Below, piece by piece: positions 54,578-64,000 of a DNA stretch of 64,000 bases. The DNA is from Nitrospirales bacterium. Lineage in GTDB: Bacteria > Nitrospirota > Nitrospiria > Nitrospirales > UBA8639. The notes beneath the pieces are model-generated. The model worked only from the letters and a program-made list of their open reading frames with translations. It had not been told where the DNA came from and did not search any database. The stretch covers positions 1 to 64,000 of the forward strand of contig JAJDBM010000050.1 of NCBI GenBank assembly GCA_029261355.1. The letters are read 5' to 3'. Position 1 is the stretch's first letter; every line of letters begins with the position of its first letter. A program made the translations under genes and the position numbers.

Positions 54578-55654
54578 CTACATGGTGGTTCTTCTCGTAA
54601 ATAAGGACTGATACTGTTTCGTGCTCGCTCCCTCAGAATCCATCAAGATTCCAATCCAGCGTGTATTCTCATGGCCTTCTAAGGCAATTTTTACAATCAT
54701 GGTCATGGGTACGGAAAGAAGCATTCCGACAGGGCCCCACACCCATCCCCAGAAGACTAAGGATAGAAACACGACCAAAGTCGAAAGGCCCAGCTTACGT
54801 CCCATCATCCGAGGTTCAATGACATTACCAAAGATAATGTTAATGACAACATAGCCGACTGCAATTAACATTGCCCGACCAATTCCAAACTGAATATACC
54901 CTAATAAGACAGCGGGGACTGCGGAAATGATCGACCCAAGGTTGGGAATGTAATTGAGTAGAAAGGCCAACAATCCCCAAACTAAAGGGAAGTCGACACC
55001 TAGGATCGAAACCCACAGCGTGACTGTGAGCCCTGTCCCAAAACTCATTATGGTTTTAATCCCCAAATAATTATTGATGGCTGTGGTCAGTTTGCTGAAT
55101 TGTTGAATGGCGCTGGTTGGGTCACCGAATGCGGCCTGTACTTTATGACGAAAACTTGAGGCTTCAAGTAGTATGAAAATCACCGTGAGTAAAATCAGAA
55201 AGGTGTTGGTCAAAATACCTCCGAGGCTCGAGAGCATTTTCGCTGCCATCCGCATAGAGGCCCCAGGGTCGACATATTGCAGGAGTGTTTCTTCAGATAA
55301 TTTAATGCCTAATGACTGTAGCCATTGAAACCCAGGTGCTAATTCCTGTGTGAGACGAGCTTGATATCGTGGTAAGGATTCCGAAAAATCATCAAGCGAG
55401 GTTCCGATGAGAGCTCCAAATCCAAGGCTTAGTCCTAACGCAGCCATCACCACTAGTAAAACGGCTAAGGGGGCAGGGACTCGTTTACGTTGTAGCCAAA
55501 ATACTGGTGAAGCGCTAATAACCGCCAGAAAAGCTGAAACCAACAGTGGAACGAGGATAGACTCAGCCGCACGCATACCTGCGACGACCACAACGAATCC
55601 GGCGGCTATAATGATAAAATGCGCGGCTTGCGATGGAGAGGATTCATCATTCAT
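54578..55654 (-). CDS. AI-2E family transporter (YdiK/TqsA-like)
   Basis: A 358-residue protein of the AI-2E_transport family with eight helices. Characteristic blocks include ESILVPLLVSAFLAVISASP, LTTAINNYLGIKTIMSFGTG, WGLLAFLLNYIPNLGSIISA and FGNVIEPRMMGRKLGLSTLV. Members export small molecules including AI-2 or act as Na+/H+ antiporters; no substrate can be assigned here. It is preceded by GATGGAGAGGATTC, partly in coding overlap with nothing upstream. Divergent from the small lipoprotein gene. Confidence 0.94.
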   Translation of the reverse strand: MNDESSPSQAAHFIIIAAGFVVVVAGMRAAESILVPLLVSAFLAVISASPVFWLQRKRVPAPLAVLLVVMAALGLSLGFGALIGTSLDDFSESLPRYQARLTQELAPGFQWLQSLGIKLSEETLLQYVDPGASMRMAAKMLSSLGGILTNTFLILLTVIFILLEASSFRHKVQAAFGDPTSAIQQFSKLTTAINNYLGIKTIMSFGTGLTVTLWVSILGVDFPLVWGLLAFLLNYIPNLGSIISAVPAVLLGYIQFGIGRAMLIAVGYVVINIIFGNVIEPRMMGRKLGLSTLVVFLSLVFWGWVWGPVGMLLSVPMTMIVKIALEGHENTRWIGILMDSEGASTKQYQSLFTRRTTM

Positions 55655-55753
55655 GTGTTATGGAGATACTGAAGGCTTTGTCCCTAAGAATTGCTCATTC
55701 AATATTGTGTATCCTATCAGATCCCAGATGACACAATGATTGCCGGAGGAATA

Positions 55754-56308
55754 ATGATGAACAACAAATGGGGAAGGAGCTTTTGTCAACGGGTTCTTGT
55801 GTGCTTGTGTACTCTTCTTCCGACTGTTTTGGTCGTTGGGGGATGTAGTTCGCAATTGAGCCACGTTCCGTCATTGCGTGAGGCACCCAAGGCATTTCCG
55901 GTGGCCCAGGATCGGTCTTGGATTGTTGCCCCTCCCCTCAAGGGTGATGAATATGGGGATTGGTATTATCTGCGAGCTCGTGTTTCTTCTCATGATATCC
56001 TTTTTTACCAGTTATGTCTTCGTGATCGAAGAGATGGTGATGATGGGTGGGCGTTTTATGAGCAGGCGTTTGATACTGACAATCGCGAATATCCCACAGT
56101 AGTCCTCGGGCGGAAGGTGAATCAGGAATCTGTCATGAAGGAGTTGCTTGGAATTATGTTGACGCGAGAGGAATTAGAGAAGGCCTCTCGTAATGGACTT
56201 GTACTTCATGTCAAGGGGAAATTCGCTACGATGCAAGCTCGAATTCAAGCCGCTTATGCAAGAGGGTTTCTTTTACTTGTTGATGAGTACATGGAAGAAC
56301 ATTCCTAA
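55754..56308 (+). CDS. lipoprotein of unknown function
   Basis: A 184-residue protein; ATG 55754 (or 55757) follows CCGGAGGAATA and gives a signal peptide ending in VVGGC (lipidated Cys near residue 31). The mature part has a mixed pattern with repeated charged stretches (DEYGDWYYLRARVSSHDILF, YQLCLRDRRDGDDGW; EYPTVVLGRKVNQESVMKEL) that resemble a small soluble domain of unknown fold. Convergent with mlaA. Confidence 0.8.
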   Translation: MMNNKWGRSFCQRVLVCLCTLLPTVLVVGGCSSQLSHVPSLREAPKAFPVAQDRSWIVAPPLKGDEYGDWYYLRARVSSHDILFYQLCLRDRRDGDDGWAFYEQAFDTDNREYPTVVLGRKVNQESVMKELLGIMLTREELEKASRNGLVLHVKGKFATMQARIQAAYARGFLLLVDEYMEEHS

Positions 56309-56342
56309 GTAGTCGGTTATCGCTTTCTAGTTTGTCGTCTTT

Positions 56343-57245
56343 TTATCGGCTAATTTCATTTGCCCTTTGTTGCAAGTATCCATTCCTTACCGCTCCATAC
56401 AGGTCAAGAGTCCCTGCTTCAACTCCTTGGAATTTTTCTAAGTTCAGGGAACGGAGGTTTACCGTATCTTCAACCTTGAGGCCAAATTGTAGGATTGAAA
56501 TGGTGTCATCATGTTGGACGAGTTGAGGTGCATCAGCAATTTCGATAATTGGAAGGACAAGCCAATTAAAGGGATCAAGAAATGTATCTCCTGCAAACCC
56601 CACGGCATCACGAGCAGTAAACGATCCCAAGAATGGTAAGACGAGATAAGGTCCGGGGGGAGTTCCGTAGACCCCTAATGTTTGACCTGTATCTTCGAGC
56701 GGCGTTTTCATATCAAATAAGCTTCCTGCAGGGTCGAACAGACCGCCGATTCCCAGTGTGGAGTTGACTAAGAATCGTCCGAGTTCAATCCCAGCGCCTT
56801 TGAATTTTGCTTGAAAGACATTATTGAAGAATCGTGGGGCAAATCGGAGGTTTTGGAAAAAGTTAAAAATACTGCGCTGAACTTCCGTGGGCATAATAAA
56901 GTTATACCCTTGAGCGACTGGTTTTAATAGATATTTATCAAATTGATAATTAAATTCAAACGCTAACACATTATAAGACTCCCACGGATCATACTCTTCA
57001 AGCCTTTCAGAGTCTGGTTCCTCAAATGGGTCATATCCAAATTCTTCAAAGACTTCTTCTGTATCCGCCGTTAAAGGTTCAACCGTTTGAGCGCGCGCGT
57101 CATTGAGTGCTGTCGTCGAAGTCGTGGCGTCAGTTGTGACCAACCGTTTACTGTCTCCGGAACAACCGACTAACCCTACGGTTATCAGGCCAATACACAT
57201 GAAGAGCATTGCTCTCTTCACTAATGGTGTGTTTATAGGTGCCAC
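56343..57245 (-). CDS. mlaA: MlaA family outer-membrane lipoprotein
   Basis: A 300-residue VacJ/MlaA protein with lipobox GLVGC (Cys28). The body has EEYDPWESYNVLAFEFNYQF, DKYLLKPVAQGYNFI, FQNLRFAPRFFNNVFQAKFK, FLVNSTLGIGGLFDPA and the P-loop-like GVYGTPPGPYLVLPFLG, all typical. It extracts misplaced phospholipids from the outer membrane and passes them to MlaC. No mlaBCDEF genes occur in the window, so they must lie elsewhere. Confidence 0.95.
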   Translation of the reverse strand: MAPINTPLVKRAMLFMCIGLITVGLVGCSGDSKRLVTTDATTSTTALNDARAQTVEPLTADTEEVFEEFGYDPFEEPDSERLEEYDPWESYNVLAFEFNYQFDKYLLKPVAQGYNFIMPTEVQRSIFNFFQNLRFAPRFFNNVFQAKFKGAGIELGRFLVNSTLGIGGLFDPAGSLFDMKTPLEDTGQTLGVYGTPPGPYLVLPFLGSFTARDAVGFAGDTFLDPFNWLVLPIIEIADAPQLVQHDDTISILQFGLKVEDTVNLRSLNLEKFQGVEAGTLDLYGAVRNGYLQQRANEISR

Positions 57246-57894
57246 AGCGCTTCCTTCAATAGAATGTGACTAATTTCATCCCCGCGTGATGAACCAACAG
57301 CATAGTCTTTGTTTCGGTTAGTCCATTACAAAACCGTATGGACTGTATCAAAAATCCCTATTCAGTCCAAGCATTTTCCCTTTGACCCTCTTCACTATCA
57401 TGTCCCTGTTTATTTTCCTCTTGTTACCAGAAATGGTTGGTTTGTGCCAATTATTACACAACCCCCACATAGATTGTGTGGTCTGTCAGTGTTGAAGGGG
57501 TTTTTAAGACCCCTGTCCGTATTCTTTTCCTGAATGCTCAAAGACCGGAAGGACTAATGTCGGTATCCCTTCCACCAAGTTGGATTTCCCATATGCTTGT
57601 TATGAGAAAACGTATGCAATTAGGTTCATTTGTGGGTAGTCATTTTCAGGCTATTTGGTGTCTGTAAATTCCTCTGACAGAAACCTTACCACTTCATCGT
57701 TTTCAGAACCGAATGAATGAATAGTAGCTGAAGAAGATCACGCATATTGACACAAAAATAAGAGCAACAGACCCTAAATAGGGAATGGCACTGCGTTTGC
57801 TGATTGTTTGTGAAGTGTCACTGTAACTACCAAGTCGGTAGAAGCCATGGGGTCGGCAATCACACTTTCAGGACATTCGTAGGAGAATGAGGAC
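57246..57894. other. long intergenic region
   Basis: About 650 bases between the mlaA and sigma factor genes. A GGGGT/ACCCC mini-hairpin occurs near 57496-57513. Short plus-strand frames have no ribosome binding sites. It probably holds the promoters of both divergent genes. Confidence 0.5.
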
Positions 57895-59430
57895 ATGATG
57901 AAAAAAAATCAGCAACTACGGCAGCATTCTGAAGAATCTGATCAAGGGCAGCAGAGACCTGACTTTACCCCTGGGGCATTGAGCTATTCCGATGGTCATA
58001 TTCCTCTGTATTTAAAAGAAATTGGAAGAGTGGCGTTACTCTCTCGTGAAGAAGAAGTGATGCTGGCAAAAAATATTGAGGAAACTCGTCATGCCGTCTC
58101 GACGATCATTTATTCCATGCCAATGGCTATGGCCTACTTTCATAGTCTTTGTGAGCAAGTGTGTAGCGGAGATTGTACCCCTCAGGACATTGTCCAATTT
58201 CCAGAGACTACAACGGTTGGTGAATCTGGGGAGGAAGCTGTCGTAGAGCAAGACAATACTACATTTCATGCCGAGGTTATCCGTGGTTTAGAAGAGATTC
58301 GCCGATTGATGCAAGCATATTTTGAGTTACAGGTCATGAGGAACACAGGAGTTGATACGACGCATAAAGATGGAAATAGACTCATCCAACTGAAGCAGGA
58401 TATTCTTCGAGAATTGCAGGCTGTACCATGGGCGTCCTCGGTTCCAAAACGGATAGAAGAACAGATTCGAGCGGTTGAGGCAGAACTTCACATGGTGCAA
58501 CATCATGTGATGAATATAGGCGACTCAAGGAAGGCATCGCTTGATAACCCCACTCCCACGTCTATCCAGAGTAATGATGGAGACGACGCATCTCTTGAAG
58601 TATTAGCAAGACAGCGAGGAATAGAAAATGAAATCATTTTTATGTCGACTGAAGATTTTTTCTTGGCTCTTCAATCACTTGAAAATGGGAAGGCAAAATT
58701 TGAGCAAGCAAAGAATGTTCTCTATGAAGCAAATCTTCGTTTAGTGGTGAGTGTCGCGAAGCGATATATCAATCGCGGGCTAGATTTGTTAGACCTGATT
58801 CAAGAAGGGAATATTGGCCTGATGCGTGGGGTTGAACGTTTTGAATATCAACGAGGGTATAAATTCAGCACCTATGCGACCTGGTGGATTCGGCAAGGCA
58901 TTACCCGAGCACTGGCGGATCAATCTCGGACCGTTCGTATTCCTGTTCATGTTTGTGATGCCTTAAATAAGGTGAGGCGCATTAAAGCGAATTTAGCAGG
59001 CCAATTTGGTCGTCCTGCCACGCTTGAAGAAATTGGCGCGTATGTGGATCTTTCTCCTGATAAAGTATCAGGTCTTCTCGAAGCCGGAAAGGGAACATTT
59101 TCACTTGAAACCCCTGTTGGCGAAGACGAAGGCAATCAACTTGATGATATTCTTGAGGATCCGATGGCCGTGTCGCCACTTCAGACGGTAGAACGAGGCG
59201 ACCTTCAACGACAAGTCTCTTCCGTGTTAGACACGTTAACACCTCGAGAGGCGTATATCATACGCAAACGATTTGGAATTGGGGAAGAAGAGGATTCAAC
59301 GTTAGAAGAAATTGGGCAAGAGTTTTCGGTGACTCGTGAAAGAATTCGACAAATCGAAGAGCGTGCCCTTAGTAAATTACGAGACCCTGGACGTAATCAT
59401 CAGTTGCGTGGGTTTGTCATGGCTTCCTAA
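57895..59430 (+). CDS. RpoD-family sigma factor
   Basis: A 511-residue sigma-70 protein. Region 1.2 is [20 protein letters not shown]; a non-conserved insertion (~75-270) follows; region 2 shows [40 protein letters not shown] and [20 protein letters not shown]; region 3 starts [19 protein letters not shown] (where typical RpoD has HMIETINK); region 4 ends with [20 protein letters not shown]-type [11 protein letters not shown] and [15 protein letters not shown]. The large insertion favours RpoD-type, but the altered region 3.0 leaves open a group 2 paralogue. AGGAGAATGAGGAC precedes the start. Confidence 0.9.
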   Translation: MMKKNQQLRQHSEESDQGQQRPDFTPGALSYSDGHIPLYLKEIGRVALLSREEEVMLAKNIEETRHAVSTIIYSMPMAMAYFHSLCEQVCSGDCTPQDIVQFPETTTVGESGEEAVVEQDNTTFHAEVIRGLEEIRRLMQAYFELQVMRNTGVDTTHKDGNRLIQLKQDILRELQAVPWASSVPKRIEEQIRAVEAELHMVQHHVMNIGDSRKASLDNPTPTSIQSNDGDDASLEVLARQRGIENEIIFMSTEDFFLALQSLENGKAKFEQAKNVLYEANLRLVVSVAKRYINRGLDLLDLIQEGNIGLMRGVERFEYQRGYKFSTYATWWIRQGITRALADQSRTVRIPVHVCDALNKVRRIKANLAGQFGRPATLEEIGAYVDLSPDKVSGLLEAGKGTFSLETPVGEDEGNQLDDILEDPMAVSPLQTVERGDLQRQVSSVLDTLTPREAYIIRKRFGIGEEEDSTLEEIGQEFSVTRERIRQIEERALSKLRDPGRNHQLRGFVMAS

Positions 59431-59867
59431 CTATCGCAAAAATATTAGGCTTAGAGAGCTTTTGTTTTTGCTCGTTAACATGATCATAGTGGATCCAGGT
59501 GAAGTTGAGTGGCCAGTTCATCTGGATCCTGATCAGCACGTTCTGCGGAAGCTCGCGTACGTCATCAAGTCAAGTAGCATCTAAGTTAGTGGTCTCGGTG
59601 GTCGTTTCGAGCCAATCAGCTCTCTCCAAATCTGCTTCTTGCATATTTATTTCCTGTCAATCAGCATAATGAGAATCTGCGACAGGTAGATTGGCACGGA
59701 TAATTTCTTTTGGTGAACAATTGGTGTTGGAGAAGATTCTGGACAAGGACTCACTGTATGTTCAACGCGATGACTCCTGATTTATGTCGTTACAGTCGAG
59801 GGTATTGCCGACGATGAGCAGGAAACGTATGGACCATCTTGAAATGTAATCTATAGATACCAGAACG
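59431..59867. other. intergenic region, possible tiny ORFs
   Basis: No supported gene. A minus-strand 24-codon frame (59570-59644, MQEADLERADWLETTTETTN) has ACAGGAAATAAAT upstream, and a plus-strand 34-codon frame starts at about 59479 (MIIVDPGEVEWPVHLDPDQH); both are only possibilities. Confidence 0.35.
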
Positions 59868-61235
59868 TTAGACTTTTGATTTAAGATGAATTTGGACAAC
59901 ATCGGGAGTTCGATTGGCATGGATGAAAATGGCCATCCGTCGAGGACTTAGGTGCTCCAGGATATTTGGTGAAAGATCTTTGGGTCTAATCGATTTCGAA
60001 ATGGACAGCAGTCCATCTTCTGCAAGGTCAACGATCATCGCTTCGTGTTTTGGCATGTCAGCAACATATAGCATGACCAATGGTTTTGTCGGTGTGCTCA
60101 TATTGATGCTGGTGACAATTCCAATGGATCCATCATTGAGTTCAACCATGGTCCCAGGAGGGTAAAGGCTTAGGCTCTGAATCATGGCGAGAATGACATC
60201 GATGGAGAACCTGCATGTTTCCTTATGTTGGTTGGCTTTGAATAAGCGGGAGAGGGCTTCGTGTGGAGTTAAACTTGTTTGAGGATTTGATGAGTTACAG
60301 AGATCATCGTATTCATCAATAACCATAACGATTTTGGCTAACTCAGATATTTGGTTATTCTTGAGTCCTAATGGGTACCCAGATCCATCGAGTCGTTCGT
60401 GATGTTGATAGACGGCTTCGATACTTTCTTTGGGGAAATCAACAAAGGTGTCAAGTAGTTCTTTGCCTTGTCCTGGATGCAATGGGAGGGTTTTGGGATC
60501 TGCTTGCGTCATGATTCCGGACCCTTCGAATTGCACTTTCACGGGGAGGAACCGTTGGCCAATATCATGAAAGAGTGCAGCCAGTGCTAACGCATTGAGC
60601 TGATCTTTACTCAACCCTAAGGTCTTGCCAGTAATCAGTGATAAGATACAGACATTGATGGCATGGTAGGAAATACCTTTCGACATGCCGTGTGAGCTCA
60701 CGACATCCATGAGAGTCATGGTCGCGTTTGGATCCTCCAAGACCGCACCTAAATTTGAAACCACTTCCTCTGCCTGTTTTAGTCCTTTTTTTTTGTTACC
60801 ACCACCACTGATACCCTTGAAGATATCTTTACTCTCTCCAAGAATTCTCCAGTAGGCATTTTCTACCTTTTTAAATCGTTGTCGATGATCATGAAAGGCT
60901 TGTCGCCGCTGTTCTTTCACTTCTGGGGGTATCGCAACTTCCTCGATCGGTTGCTCAACTTCTTGGGGAGGGGGAATGGCTTCTTCTTCCACTTCAATGA
61001 AGACGACGGGTAACGCTACGTCCTCGCTCTCGGGAGTTTCTTCTGGGAGTGGAGTAGACAGGGATGGGTCATAGAAGAGTTTTAGTTTTTTTATCGAGCG
61101 GATGGTCTTGATTTCTTTTTGCGATTGAACCTTGAATGTATTCTTCGTGAAAGGGTGATTCCACCAAGAACATTCCAACTTTACGAACAGGCCAATGCGA
61201 AGGTCGTCTAGATTGGTGAGTTCAATGAATGCCAT
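59868..61235 (-). CDS. HD-GYP domain protein with DUF3391 N-terminus (second paralogue)
   Basis: A 455-residue paralogue of the protein at 49642-51042, with MAFIELTNLDDLRIGLFVKL, the HD site ALFHDIGQRFLP near residue 240 and HHERLDGSGYP near 290. A Pro/Glu-rich linker follows DUF3391. Note that the HD motif ends HDIGQ here where the first has HDVGH; the metal-binding HD pair itself is intact. It is a predicted c-di-GMP phosphodiesterase whose site may differ in the second metal. Confidence 0.93.
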   Translation of the reverse strand: MAFIELTNLDDLRIGLFVKLECSWWNHPFTKNTFKVQSQKEIKTIRSIKKLKLFYDPSLSTPLPEETPESEDVALPVVFIEVEEEAIPPPQEVEQPIEEVAIPPEVKEQRRQAFHDHRQRFKKVENAYWRILGESKDIFKGISGGGNKKKGLKQAEEVVSNLGAVLEDPNATMTLMDVVSSHGMSKGISYHAINVCILSLITGKTLGLSKDQLNALALAALFHDIGQRFLPVKVQFEGSGIMTQADPKTLPLHPGQGKELLDTFVDFPKESIEAVYQHHERLDGSGYPLGLKNNQISELAKIVMVIDEYDDLCNSSNPQTSLTPHEALSRLFKANQHKETCRFSIDVILAMIQSLSLYPPGTMVELNDGSIGIVTSINMSTPTKPLVMLYVADMPKHEAMIVDLAEDGLLSISKSIRPKDLSPNILEHLSPRRMAIFIHANRTPDVVQIHLKSKV

Positions 61236-61585
61236 GATTGGAAGAGCTAAATAAGGAAGATTTATGTTGTCTTAGGATATGGCTTCCGCAAGTAGCCACC
61301 CCAAAGCAGTACAGTCTCAAACTTGTTAAAATGCCTACGGTTTTCTTTCTATTTCCTGTATCGGAAGCAAAGAAAAAATCTATAATGATGAGAGATTGGA
61401 AATGAATGTTCTTTCATGCAACCTGCAATAACTGATAAGAGTGGGCAGTATGCTCTGTTTTTGCTATAGTTTTTTAAATAGAGAGAATATTGGCCGTGTA
61501 CGTCTTCAACCTCCAGACTCTATAAAAATATCAGTGATATCAAAGGCTCTCAGTCAAGGAAATTCAGGAAATCTGATGGTGGAAA
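61236..61585. other. divergent promoter region
   Basis: Carries the promoters of the HD-GYP gene (minus) and the membrane/zinc-ribbon gene (plus). A TTGCTATAGT-type element near 61460 is suggestive but unproven. Confidence 0.4.
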
Positions 61586-62263
61586 ATGGATAGCGGATCA
61601 TGGTGGGTACTGGTGATTTTTGTCGTCGGCGTGTGTGTCGTATGGTTCTGGAAAAAGAAGTGTGGAGAGAATGGTGATTCTCGGCGAACTGGCAGTGCAA
61701 CGCTCAAAAAACAAGTGCGGCTGTGGCTTCAAACTGCTGATCAGGAAGAACTCAATATTTTGCGTCAACAATTAGAAGTGCAGCGTGCAGAGTTAGAATC
61801 TCGACTCGATCGTCTGGATGTGACCTTGTTCCAACAAGGGCGACTGGAGAGTTGGGCGAGCGAAGTGAATGGTCGTCTTAGTCAATTGGAAGTATCCAAA
61901 GTTTCCCATCAAGAAAAAGAAGGTTCTCCTCAAGTTTTTACCAAGTCCATCCTTTGTCTGGGAATGAGAGTAACCTTGATGGATCAGCTCTGGCATGAAC
62001 TCGGCATCGTCAATCCTCAAGATGTGCAAGATCCCCAAATTCACAAATGGATTCAAGGGCCATTTTGTCGGAACTGTCTTCGCTCTTTGGTGGTCCACGG
62101 TGACAAAGAACATGAAAAAACTGTTCGGACTCAATGTCGATATTGTTCATTATCATGGCGAGAAGCGTCCACAGTTTCTCTCTCCCTTCTACGAGTAAAA
62201 CGAGAAGTCTATGAATATCTTGATGTCGCGTACAGAAGCAGTCGGGAGAGTAAACCGTTGTAG
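61586..62263 (+). CDS. membrane-anchored coiled-coil protein with C-terminal zinc ribbon
   Basis: A 225-residue protein: N-terminal helix (WWVLVIFVVGVCVVWFWKKK), a Glu/Gln/Leu-rich coiled coil (~45-100; EELNILRQQLEVQRAELESR) and a C-terminal zinc-binding module with FCRNC and QCRYC (two Cys-x2-Cys pairs about 25 residues apart). It looks like an envelope-tethered zinc-ribbon scaffold. No family recognised. Confidence 0.75.
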   Translation: MDSGSWWVLVIFVVGVCVVWFWKKKCGENGDSRRTGSATLKKQVRLWLQTADQEELNILRQQLEVQRAELESRLDRLDVTLFQQGRLESWASEVNGRLSQLEVSKVSHQEKEGSPQVFTKSILCLGMRVTLMDQLWHELGIVNPQDVQDPQIHKWIQGPFCRNCLRSLVVHGDKEHEKTVRTQCRYCSLSWREASTVSLSLLRVKREVYEYLDVAYRSSRESKPL

Positions 62264-62510
62264 GGACATCTCATATTCTTTGTCGTAACAGTTGCGTGAC
62301 AGGATGCGATGGAGAGCCAACGTTGTCTCTTAGCAATGTGAGGTATGCTTTGTCAGCTCGGTAAAAAATATTGAATTGTACCGTTATTCCCAAGACGGTA
62401 AATGTCTTCGACCTAGTACAGCACTGTCACATGTATCCCCTTTACCTCATGGGTTAGCAGGAAGCCTTGACGCTTGTGTGTCTCTAGGCAGGATGGTATA
62501 ACCTGATTCG

Positions 62511-63233
62511 ATGACTGCTTGCAAAACCTGTGAACAACAAAATCCAGACGGTGCCAATTTTTGCACACGATGTGGAGCGGCACTGGCTGATTCTCCGACT
62601 GAGGCTATTTCAGAGCCTCAAGCTGAAACCCAGTCCATGGCCGACGGTCCACCTTCTGGTGTGAGTGAGTCGGATCTATGGCAAGCTTTTATTGGGCCAA
62701 GCAAATCGGTCCAGTTTAACCTTTCAACCGGGTGGGCATGGCGACCAGCCTATCTGTATTACCAAGAAAAATTTCGTCAGTTCCAAACACCAGAGGGTCC
62801 ACGTTTTGGACTGAGTTGGCATTGGCCTGCAGCCCTCTTGGATTCATTCTTATGGTTTCTTTACCGCAAAATGTACATGTTTGCGTTTGTGTATGCGGTA
62901 GGACCCGTGATTTCGGCATTTGCCTTTGGTGACTGGTCAGTGGGGATTGTCTGGCAGATTGGAGCAGGCGTCAGTGCCAACTATCTCTATTATTGGCATG
63001 TCAAGGATAGTGTGGAGAAGGTACGGAAATCTCCCGAATTGGATGCTGAGGCCCAGCTGCGTACTTTGCATGATGATGGAGGCGTGCAACCGTATGTCTT
63101 ATGGTTAGGCGCAGCCTTACATTTATTTAAAGTCGGATTAATCCTGGCTTTGATGGACCAAGGGTTACCTGTAGGCGAATTAGGTGAGCAACCGCTTCCA
63201 ACTGACCGGCCGGCAGACACAAAGTTTTTTTAA
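62511..63233 (+). CDS. zinc-ribbon membrane protein, DUF2628-like
   Basis: A 240-residue protein. The N-terminus is a zinc ribbon (Cys4-x2-Cys7, Cys18-x2-Cys21: ACKTCEQQNPDGANFCTRCG). After a Ser/Glu/Pro linker comes a DUF2628-like membrane region (FGLSWHWPAALLDSFLWFLY, RKMYMFAFVYAVGPVISAFA) with about four helices and YYWHVKDSVEKVRKSP. Its function is unknown. The gene ends 44 bases before the convergent final gene and shares a hairpin terminator. Confidence 0.85.
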   Translation: MTACKTCEQQNPDGANFCTRCGAALADSPTEAISEPQAETQSMADGPPSGVSESDLWQAFIGPSKSVQFNLSTGWAWRPAYLYYQEKFRQFQTPEGPRFGLSWHWPAALLDSFLWFLYRKMYMFAFVYAVGPVISAFAFGDWSVGIVWQIGAGVSANYLYYWHVKDSVEKVRKSPELDAEAQLRTLHDDGGVQPYVLWLGAALHLFKVGLILALMDQGLPVGELGEQPLPTDRPADTKFF

Positions 63234-63250
63234 TGGTGTGATTCTCGAGG

Positions 63251-63271
63251 AGCACTTGTGTCTCAAGTGCT
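63251..63271. terminator. bidirectional hairpin between convergent genes
   Basis: AGCACTTG and CAAGTGCT form an 8-bp perfect stem with a 5-base loop between the two convergent gene ends. T-runs are short on both sides, so it is a plausible but modest terminator. Confidence 0.6.
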
Positions 63272-63277
63272 TGAAAA

Positions 63278-64000
63278 TTAAGCAGACTGCTCAGCTTGCC
63301 AGGCTAACCACGATTTAAACCAATCGTAGTCACTTTGATAGGCCGTATGTGTGGCTTCCATCTTCGCGTTTTTTTCTTTAAGCATTGTATATGTACGTGG
63401 CCAGTTTTTGGTCCACCATGACTTAAGCTCTTCAGGGGAATAGGGGTGCCCCGTTCCTTGAACAATCTCCGCAGCCTTCACCACATCTGCAATGAGTCGC
63501 CAGGACCGCTCTTTTCCAATTCCAAGACTTCGACAATGCTCACGTAAGAGAAACACGACCCACAGCTCAGCACTATGCCGTTTGTTATGTTTAAAGGGCT
63601 GAGTTTGTCTGAGCGGAATGGGATCAAAATACTTGATAATGGATGTATAGTCTGGGCCACCGTAACTTCCGGTAATTTCGGCAATACCTTCTAACATTCG
63701 TGCCAGTTCAACTTCGACTATTGGGGGTGATGGAGAGGATTCCTGTGCCAAGGGGTTAGGAGTGGTGAGTAAATCAATCACTGGCTTGAGTTCACGAAGT
63801 CGGACCACTGCTGCTTTCAGAATTTGTTCTGATTCGATCCAATAATCCGGATCGCTTTTCGACGTTCGTTCCCGACCAGCAGGTGGCAGAACGGGAGGAA
63901 TCCAGTGGCGCAACAGTACAAATAAGACGTAGTCAGGATCGCAGCCTTCTCGGTCAACATGCTCTAAGGCCCGATCAGATCCCAAGGCATTGGCAAAAAA
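63278..64000 (-). CDS. hypothetical protein, runs off the right edge
   Basis: The frame remains open from the stop at 63278 to the window edge (at least 240 codons; FANALGSDRALEHVDREGCD lies at the edge). It has HWIPPVLPPAGRERTSKSDP, KAAVVRLRELKPVIDLLTTP and a C-terminal part with EELKSWWTKNWPRTYTMLKE. It looks soluble and helical. The TTG at 63985 is not a likely start, so the N-terminus lies outside. No family recognised. Confidence 0.7.
   Translation of the reverse strand, partial: FFANALGSDRALEHVDREGCDPDYVLFVLLRHWIPPVLPPAGRERTSKSDPDYWIESEQILKAAVVRLRELKPVIDLLTTPNPLAQESSPSPPIVEVELARMLEGIAEITGSYGGPDYTSIIKYFDPIPLRQTQPFKHNKRHSAELWVVFLLREHCRSLGIGKERSWRLIADVVKAAEIVQGTGHPYSPEELKSWWTKNWPRTYTMLKEKNAKMEATHTAYQSDYDWFKSWLAWQAEQSA

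Overview
The window looks like a piece of the chromosome of a free-living Gram-negative bacterium of moderate GC (roughly 45-48% by eye). Outer-membrane features (an MlaA-type lipoprotein, an OmpF/Tsx-like beta-barrel, several lipoproteins), a periplasmic SoxC/SorA-type molybdoenzyme with its cytochrome c, DUF1015, HD-GYP proteins and the general gene style fit a Nitrospirota (Nitrospira-like) organism. That assignment is an inference from gene content, because the window has no rRNA or other phylogenetic marker beyond one initiator tRNA. I found no CRISPR array, prophage or complete insertion sequence.

The window falls into two parts. Positions 1 to about 35,900 are accessory and full of wreckage. 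They hold the edge of an IS3 element, a decayed IS30 element, two further IS3 scraps, one intact alkD-type gene accompanied by four 3'-end relics of the same gene, a Phd-type antitoxin and a DUF2278 gene each broken by an amber codon, a DUF3592 scrap, a histidine-kinase 3'-end scrap and a dispersed repeat of about 70-80 bp present three times. Intact islands sit among these: an M6-type metalloprotease with two P-domains (6.6-8.9 kb), a large lipoprotein (9.9-11.5 kb), a mobile mystery protein A/B pair (HTH plus Fic, 12.2-13.3 kb), a run of very small genes with strong ribosome binding sites (13.7-14.6 kb), an MDR oxidoreductase, a SnoaL-like protein, a haem-oxygenase-like diiron protein, a GT39 glycosyltransferase, a sulfite dehydrogenase operon (soxC, cytochrome c, TPR protein; 21.8-25.1 kb), a dienelactone hydrolase, a receptor/histidine-kinase pair (26.6-31.3 kb), an outer-membrane barrel, and Hsp20.

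Positions 35,900 to 64,000 are tightly packed and largely free of relics. The main feature is a ten-gene co-directional cluster (35,927-48,285): MoxR ATPase, DUF58, DUF4381, BatA-like and BatB/BatC-like VWA proteins, BatD, then an ABC ATPase, ABC-2 permease, GldG-like auxiliary protein and a DUF4340 protein. The first six genes are the classic MoxR-Bat module and the last four a Gld-type ABC module, so the layout suggests one envelope-associated machine or stress system. Beyond it lie a DUF2207-like membrane protein, initiator tRNA-fMet with a terminator, two HD-GYP/DUF3391 paralogues that bracket the remaining region, DUF1015, lipoproteins, an AI-2E family transporter, MlaA, an RpoD-family sigma factor, two zinc-ribbon membrane proteins, and a gene that runs off the right edge.

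Start sites were moved inward from the longest frame wherever a Shine-Dalgarno sequence, signal peptide or neighbour overlap pointed to an internal start. All family calls are from motif recognition by eye, with no database search.
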